Part shown: positions 56,924 through 64,000 of the stretch, piece by piece
Layout: every line of letters begins with the position of its first letter
Numbering within the stretch: position 1 is the first letter of the stretch
From: Riptortus pedestris
Taxonomy: Eukaryota > Arthropoda > Insecta > Hemiptera > Alydidae
Reading direction: 5' to 3'
Length of the DNA stretch: 64,000 nt
Assembly: GCA_019009955.1 (NCBI GenBank)
Contig: CM032231.1
Location: 87,637,501-87,701,500, forward strand
Program-made: the position numbers and the translations under genes
The notes under the pieces: generated by a model
Told to the model about the DNA's origin: nothing
Database searches by the model: none
Seen by the model: only the letters and a program-made list of their open reading frames with translations

Positions 56924-57672
56924 ATAGGTTGTAAAATAAGTTCGTAGCGTATATCAATATTTCAATTTAATCCTCTCTGTGTTTATAAAATCATATTTAC
57001 TTGGTCAATAATGTTTACATATTATAAAAAAAAGGATTAGTTGAGGTGTGCAGTACAATTTAAGGCAGCGACTGAGCAAAAGCGTCCAGGATTGACTAAT
57101 CGCAAAGGCATAGTTTTCCATTACGATAACGCCCGTCCTCACGTGTCTTTGCAGACCCGGGAGAAATTATTGGAGTTCGGACGGAATGTGATCCCCCACC
57201 CATCTTATTCACAAGTACACAACATACCAAGTTCCATCAAATTCAGTTCAGCTGTTAATGTCTGAAAAGGAAACAAAGAAATAAACAAACAGACACCAAA
57301 GCTCCTCACAAATAAACAAAAAGTTGCCCGTCCTCACGTGTCTTTGCAGACCCGGCAGAAAATATTTGGCTGGGATGTGACCCACCCTATTCAGCAAACC
57401 CCGTCCTAACAGATTTTCACTTATTTCGGGTCCTTCAAAAATCTCTTAACGAGAAACACTCAAATTCGCTCAAGGACTGTAAAACGCATATTGAGGATTG
57501 CGTAAAAAACTGTGAAGTTCTGGGAGGACGGAATCAAAAAATTACCTGAAAGATGGCAACATGTAATTGATCAAAATGGGTCACATATAATTAATTTAAA
57601 ATATTTATAAGAATCTGATATTTTTATTGAAATCACCAATAAAAAACGCTACGAACTTATTTTACAGCCCAA
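56924..57672 (+). mobile_element. deleted mariner element
   Basis: Inverted terminal repeats GGTTGTAAAATAAGTTCGTA at 56927 and its near-exact complement ending at 57672, with TA on both sides (56922-56923, 57673-57674), the mariner target. The frame from 57041 reads RPGLTNRKGIVFHYDNARPH, carrying the conserved second catalytic aspartate region. A later frame reads FWEDGIKKLPERWQ (57515-57560), the transposase C-terminus. About 750 bp remain of a normal 1.3 kb: the N-terminal DNA-binding region is gone, frames are shifted, and a Helitron-like piece with a duplicated stretch lies in the middle. Inactive. Confidence 0.9.
57218..57325 (-). mobile_element. Helitron-like segment inside the mariner
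   Basis: ACATACCAAGTTCCATCAAA, TTCAGTTCAGCTGTTAATG and AACAAAGAAATAAACAAACAGACACC, in two parts, match the end of the last Helitron subunit (ATACCAAGTTTCATGAAATTCGG, CAGCCGTTTATGCG, CAAA repeats). It lies between two copies of a 30-bp mariner stretch at 57131-57160 and 57326-57355. Confidence 0.7.
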
Positions 57673-57674
57673 TA

Positions 57675-60600
57675 TATATAAACACACACACGAGGGCCAA
57701 TATATCCCTCTGACCACTTCCCGTTCACAGAACAGTTGAAGAATTTTCAAAGAACGAGATACTGTAAAAAATAATTTCAAAATACCCAGTTCGTAAACTA
57801 GTATTTCTTCGTCATTGATATCGTACAGCAAAGACTGCTATGCCGTCCTTCATATCTCATAGCTGGCAGACCACCGGTAACAAAATTCATTTTTAATTTG
57901 CAATTTTTCTTTTAGTATTAATAAGCGAGTGATTTACTTACATAAATGGCAAGAACTTGTAAAGTTGGACGTACTCCCAAAATAAAAGTTAATGGAGTTG
58001 CTTTAAAACACTCTCAATTACAAAAGCAGTTTTAAAGCAAAGTTGTAATACTCTTGAACTGGAAAGACAATATAAGAATACCTCTCATAGCGAATGCCCT
58101 CTTTAGTAGAAAGTGAATGCAAAATAAGTTTTCATTTTAAAAATAAAAAAAAGTTGTCCTAAAAATAAAAAAAAGTTGTGTGTGTGATCGCGCGAATGCA
58201 GTATCCATTGAAGGGAGACCCTTTCTTAGAATATTAAATTTAGAATATAATCTTTTTATTTTATTTTTATAGATCTACCAAGGAATAAGAACAAGGAGTG
58301 TAGCAGTCTGGGGCGAAATGTACTAAAATTGTAAATATTCCCACCAAATTATGTACAATAACGTTTATCATACAAACACCAATGCATACACGTACTTATG
58401 GATTACATTTCGATCAAAAATGAAATTTATGAATCTCTGATGGGAAAGAAGGGCGATGACGGGAGGAGGTATAAAAAGTTGCCTTGTTCTCCATCACTAT
58501 TAAGAATAAACAAAAATATGTAGGAACGTTATTACAATATATAGGTTTATCATGTGAATATCAACAACTTACTCTTTATATCAAATTTCGAACAAATACA
58601 CCATATTTGTGTTCATGTTATGTGTTGGCCCATGGCAGCTTCACAGAAATAACACCGCTTAAGATGCCCAGCGCTTGAAGACTGTAATGAGTTCCTAGCG
58701 ACGAAGTTTAAAAAAATATATTTTAAAAATAGATTGTAAGTACGTAATTATTAGAAATTAAATGTTTTACATATTTACACGTTTTTAAGACTTGAAAAGG
58801 GTAATAAATATTGCCGAAACGTTGACAGGACTATTTTTGTCGTGATGCATTCCACCATCCTTCGTGCCCGACAATCGCAATGAAACAACACCTTAATAAA
58901 ATAATTGTTCTACTTTTACGTAACTAATTGTCATATATAAATGTCAGGGGGCCCAGACAATAAAATAGCCCCATCAATGAATTAAAATACTAATTTCTTG
59001 CTTGAAGCTTCGAGAAAATAAATAAAAATTGATGTTATTAGAGATGTTTATAACGTTTAAGAGAGGAGGTTGGGAACCCTAAGCATCTGATTTCCTGTGG
59101 AAACAGCGATGAGTCAAGAGGGACAAGCGGAAATGAAGTAGTAAATTTATTTCAGTTGTTTGACAAGGCAGAAGGGTGGGGACTTGCCATTTAGGATCGA
59201 TAGCTTTCAGCAACTTTTACAGGCTCTCGATATAGGTGCGAATTTTATCGGGATGGCATGGGATAACGCTTTTATCCGCTTTTAGAGTAGACCGACAAGT
59301 ACGCTAAACTAAAGTTATCATAATATCACATTTTTCGTCAATATTTCCAAAACGAAAATATTTTACAGTACTCTTAGAAGTTGAAAGAAGTCAATCTAAA
59401 TAATATAATAAAATTTTATGGTATGCTTACAATTCTAACTAAAATATGATGGCGAACTATTTATTTTTTTTTTTTTGATGCCATTGTAAGAATGCTGTCC
59501 TCAAAAGCGAAATTTTAGTCTCTCCACCCGTTTACATTAACTTAAAAATGGCTATTGTATTTGTATGCAAATTCTTCCAAGGTACAATAGAAGCTTTGTG
59601 GGGTTCCCAACAAGGAGGCTTTGCTTAGAAGTAATAAAGAACTCCCCATATCAGCGTTTTTATTGCAAATTTTTTCATCATTTAAGCTGAATTTAAAAAT
59701 TTTGATTTCCAGGCACCAAATAGTATTTTAGTAAGTAATCCGCGAGTATATCTGGAAGGAAGTAAACATTTTTATCGAAACGTGACTAACATCTCAATTT
59801 CTTATGTCGGAGATAATTTGCAAATAAAAAAAAATTCTATTCATATCTTACCAGTGGTTTTATCAGAAAAATGTTCATTAGATATGACAATTTTTCATTA
59901 TTTAATTTGCAGTATTAGAAAATTATTCAGTAGTACAAATGAATGCCTGAATGAAATTGAATAGTACAAATTTAGTTCTAATATTACGTAAGTGAATTCA
60001 GATTTCAATTTAGATGGGAGAAATATTTATTTCAACCAGCCCTCTGATTGTTCCACAGATATTCGAACAAACACGAATATTCCATAATGGTATTCAAATA
60101 GTATATCATTAATAATAAAGGCACAACAATGCCGTTAAATTATTGAAATTTATGATGGATTTCATAACAGTTCACTTGAAGAGAAAAATCCTTCATCTTA
60201 TATCTCAACATATTTCCACTTAGGAAACTACCGTAAAAAAAGAAGACAGAAATAATATAAAGTATTAATATAAGTATACTTGTAAGTGTTGTAAGAAGGT
60301 TACTGGGGGAAGCAGCCCCTATTTCTAGTTTTTTTAGTACTAAAAGTACACACAAGTTTGGGTAGAAAAGCTTGGGAACAAAAAATATTACACCAATGTA
60401 ACTTTTACTTCTTATGTAAAAATTATATAAAAACTGTCCTGTTATCATTTATTTGAAATTCTTAGACGGTCATGTTGTGATGTTTATTATTAATATTAAA
60501 CCTAAATACTAATAATTATTTTTGAAGTCATATTAGAAATGTTTATTTCATTACTTGTAAGTGGCATTGAACTCGTTAGAATAATTAGTGTCATGTATCA

Positions 60601-61035
60601 GTTACTTTATTAGAAAAAAAAACACCATGCCTTCTTATAAACTTCATATTATTCACACAATTCTCTAAAACACTTGCCTGAAAAAAAGAAATTGGAAATT
60701 AATAGATATTATATTACTTCATTGTCGTCTAACAGATTTCACACTAACAGAAACAAGGCATCAATAACATATTAACATACTTCTATAATTAAATTATTAG
60801 TTAATTCCCTAATCAGAAAATAGCTAATGAGGTTATTTCAAATTATGATCAAAGTACTATTAATAAGGATTGAAAACTGTTTACTAGAAGTACTTTTCTA
60901 TTTGTCTGATTAATGGAAGTCATTTATTTATTTTTGTTTTCATTCTCTAAACCCACATTGCCATTCGTACGATTTAATTAATAAGCTATATCAATTACTA
61001 AAAGCATTAAGAAAGCTTAAATCGGAGATAAATTG

Positions 61036-61037
<2 letters not shown>
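57675..61037. other. no recognised gene
   Basis: A+T-rich sequence. A short tandem duplication (AAAAATAAAAAAAAGTTGT) lies at about 58138-58178. Frames at 58484-58678, 59782-59964 and 60140-60448 show no family signature. Confidence 0.4.

Positions 61038-61066
<29 letters not shown>
61038..61066. repeat. (TA)n target of Helitron copy 2
   Basis: TATATA tract directly abutting the CTAG terminus of the Helitron. A further TA tract lies at its other end (63007-63020). Confidence 0.9.
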
Positions 61067-61914
61067 CTAGCTAAGGTACCCGGCGATGCCCGGGAAATCA
61101 TTCTTGACTGACTAATGATGGTATTTTGATAGTAAGACTTCAATGTGTACAATTACACCTCCTTCCACGACGTAATGATTTTCCGAAATAGCCAACCCTG
61201 AATGGTAACTTTTGGGGATTAATAGAATAGAAATTTTATTTTTGAAGGATAAATGAAAATGTGTTCCTAATCTATCCCTCTACACTTTTTGACTCACCGT
61301 TTTTTAATAATTCCAACCATAATCATGGGTAGCATTTATTACAATTAAATATCATCTATAATAAACATATTTCCTTTCAAAAGCCAATCCGAGCTCACAT
61401 AGTTTAGGCAAAGTTTTGCACGTAAGATTATATTTGTATTAGTGAATCTCACTGGAAATCGCTTCCAGGAATGCCAGACGGGAAGTAACTAAAACTCAAT
61501 TAACGTGTAATGCTCCCATCATCTTCCGTTCCCGCATGGGACTTCTCAACATTCTTCTACTTATATTATTGATGCAAAACATTATTTTATAATTTATCTA
61601 CCGGATGGAATTAAATAACCCGTGGCACCCTGAAAATATCATATCGAGTTTAAACGCATATTGTTTTTTGTCATAATGACATTACCATTAACGTTTAATT
61701 GTTATTATATTAAATATTTGTTTCAATAACACCAAGGTAGATTATACAAATTAAAAAATGGAAAAGCTCTTATATTTAATATTTCTATTTGAAATAAATA
61801 ATAAAGTTATTAGGAGGAGGTGACGAAGATTTAATTACCTCACTAATCCGAATCATACTTTGAAACTATCATATAAAACATAACATCATTTGTCATAATA
61901 TTCCTTTATTAAAA

Positions 61915-62815
61915 CCCCTTAAATAAGTACTAATATTATTGACTCCCGTTTAGCGTATATCCCGTGTTTACTTCATTTTAAAAGTGAATGCGCACAAAAG
62001 TTACTCTAAATAACAAAGTAAACAACTTTTGCTATGTGCATGTTTGCCGAAAAACCAATAGGAAACGAAATATCACTAATGTTAATTTCAGGCCACCCTT
62101 ATAAACCCTACTCCTGCTCGTCCCTAGAAATGTTGGTATGGCCTATGATAATTAGGGCGTCAACACTAATATACATACCGAGTTTTATTTAGTTCGGTTG
62201 AGTCTTTTGAGCCCAATAAAATTAATGACTCCCGCTATAGTTTTTAGCTTATAACTCATTTATACTTAGGTATACGACAAAAGTGTATATAACAAAAGTT
62301 ACTCCAAATAACGAAATAAACAACTTTTGTTATGTTTATATTTGCGGAAAAAATCAATAGGAAACAAAATATCGCTATTTTTAATTTCAGGCTTCCTTAT
62401 AACCCCCACTCCTGCCCCTCCATAGAAATGTTGGTATGGCTTATTATAATGAAGGCCTCACTGCTAATACAAATACCGAGTTTGGTTTAGTTCGGTTGAG
62501 TCTTTTGTGCCAAATAAAATTGTGGACTCCTGCTATAGTTTTTAGTGTATAACGCATTTAAACATCGGTATACGACAAAAGTGTATATAACAAAAGTTAC
62601 TCTAAATAACAAAATAAACAACTTTTGTTATGTGCATATTTGCCGAAAAACCAATAGAAAACGAAATATCGCTATTTTTAATTTCAGGCTTCCCTTATAA
62701 CCCCCACTCCTGTTCGTCTCAGAGAAAATTAATATAGCCTAAAGTCTAAGTTGGGTTAGTACTAATATACATACCAAGTTTCATGAAATTCGGTTCAGCC
62801 GTTTATGCGTGAAAA
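61915..62815 (-). repeat. about 298-bp tandem subunits in Helitron copy 2
   Basis: ACTCCTGC-type markers recur near 62105, 62403 and 62701 with shared flanks (CAACTTTTG, AAAACCAATAG, AACGAAATATC, TACCGAGTTT). Same unit as in copy 1. Confidence 0.85.
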
Positions 62816-62817
62816 GG

Positions 62818-62887
62818 TAACAAACAAACAAACAAACAAACAAACAAACAAACAAACAAACAAACAAACAAACAAACAAACAAACAT
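62818..62887. repeat. (CAAA)n microsatellite in Helitron copy 2
   Basis: About 17 units of CAAA near the element's 5' end. Copy 1 has only AACAAAGAAACAGACACC at this place, so the repeat has expanded here. Confidence 0.95.
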
Positions 62888-63020
62888 ACACGAAAGAAAC
62901 AAAATACAGTTATGGTGTCTATGACATGTGAAACGAAAAGTTATCGTGAAATTTCGCGAAAAAAATCAATGTACAGACAGAGGTTACAATTTTATATATA
63001 TATAGATATATATATATATA

Positions 63021-64000
63021 GTTAACCAGAATACTCGTAAATACTATATATTGTTCAAATCAAATGCATAAGTTCATTTTTTGGCCGATAATGTTTGATT
63101 TCAGGCGATGTGTTTTTTTTTCTGAGAACTTATAAATTAATAAAGAAATTACCTAGTATGAATGAAAGAGAAGAAAAGATAATTGGATGTAAATAGAAAT
63201 TTATTTCTAATAACGTGAACTGGAATAAATTGGATTTTCCGCCTGAGCTTCGTTAACAAGAGGGATATTTTCTAGGATTTTAGAATATTTCATTCAATTT
63301 GCTACCCCCTTTCTTTTTTTTCTTTTTTAAATTTTACGCTTTACTGCTTCAAAAAACGTCACATGTGTAATGGAATAAAAAAAGAAGCAAAACAGAGTGG
63401 AAGAATACCCCTTAATTGCTGAATTCTCTGGGATCCCTGAAGCAATATCAATTTAATGACTAGGACGAATGAAGTGTGTTTTGATATCAATGCGCTTCGT
63501 CAGTCTTTGAACGGATATTTTTTTTTTTTGTTTTGTCCTAGAACCATTAAAATATCTGAGGGCATAAACTAGAACACAACAGTGAATACAGATTTCTAGA
63601 ACAATTATCATTCATGTGCCAATAAAAAAAAATATGAATAAATAGCACCCATTCATCCCGAGAAGATTATAAATAAAAAACACTGTATTTCTGGTCACAC
63701 CAATACAGTTCTCATGAAATTGGAAATAAAACTTAATCCCCTTTGTTATTCGTATTAGGAGATTCCAACTTAAGAGAAATCGAATATTTAGGTTAGAATT
63801 ATGAAACCCTATTTTCAAAAAAATCTTTTCAAGTGCCTAAAACTCCTGCTTACATAGGCTTCTTATTAAGGGAGAATTAGAGAATAGAATGTGATTATAC
63901 AGTCATCTTGCCAATATATTCCATTTTTAAATTAATAAACGAAGCTAGTTTTCCCACGTCTTTAGAGAAGCTTTGTATAAGAACGTTTTTATTTAAGAAG
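63021..64000. other. no recognised gene
   Basis: A+T-rich sequence to the end of the window. One short minus-strand frame (63612-63818) has no family signature. Confidence 0.4.

Larger units (their letters stand above)
61067..63006 (-). mobile_element. non-autonomous Helitron, copy 2, with canonical ends
   Basis: 1,940 bp. On the minus strand it starts TCTATATATATATAAAA after a host A and ends in the hairpin CCCGGGCATCGCCGGG, then TACCTTAGCTAG, before a host T: exactly the A|TC...CTAG|T Helitron layout with a GC-rich hairpin about 8 bp from the CTAG. Inside are three 298-bp tandem subunits, a (CAAA)n run and no Rep/helicase frame. The same terminal plan (hairpin plus CTAG, TA-rich start) is known from non-autonomous Helitrons of insects such as the Lepidoptera Lep1 type. 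It must be moved by a Helitron elsewhere in the genome. Confidence 0.9.

Noticed and set aside
62818..62887. Regular repeats resembling a CRISPR array
   Set aside because: Uniform 4-bp CAAA units without spacers, inside a Helitron.

Overview
This is an A+T-rich, intron-like stretch of an animal nuclear genome, most likely an arthropod and probably an insect. The evidence is a spliced metazoan exon, tRNA-derived SINEs, LINE, mariner and hAT remnants, canonical Helitrons, and a gypsy-type gag. No bacterial gene organisation is present. Only one conventional host coding exon is recognised: a 201-nt exon of the calcineurin A catalytic subunit on the minus strand (35982-36182), with consensus splice sites. 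The simplest reading is that most of the window is intron of that gene, filled with transposons.

Layout. 1-8.5 kb: a minus-strand Helitron copy (1030-2743), a LINE 3' tail, a broken Jockey-type LINE, and GA and CT microsatellites. 8.5-12.3 kb: GC-richer unassigned sequence with a possible LINE endonuclease fragment. 12.3-17.0 kb: a head-to-tail tandem array of three copies of a non-autonomous Helentron-like family (called HINE here). A recent gag-only LTR retrotransposon composite (about 12790-15990) sits inside the first copy's (TA)n tract. 18-30 kb: SINEs, several HINE copies and a LINE fragment. 31.1-32.4 kb: a miniature LTR element whose whole interior is a piece of a Lark/RBM4-type RNA-binding protein gene, later broken in its right LTR by a LINE. 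34-37 kb: HINE copies around the calcineurin exon. 38.9 kb: an LTR end with a duplicated primer-binding site. 42-56 kb: more HINE copies, a deleted hAT element and SINE pieces. 56.9-57.7 kb: a deleted mariner with a Helitron-like segment inside. 61.1-63.0 kb: a second Helitron with textbook ends.

Apart from the calcineurin exon, the elements do not form a pathway; they record layered insertions. The strongest candidates for something undescribed are the RRM-carrying miniature LTR element (31130-32413) and the HINE family. HINE copies combine three palindromes, subterminal inverted repeats and a microsatellite that always starts at the same internal site, and they also occur as tandem arrays. 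Family names come from motif recognition only; no database search was possible.
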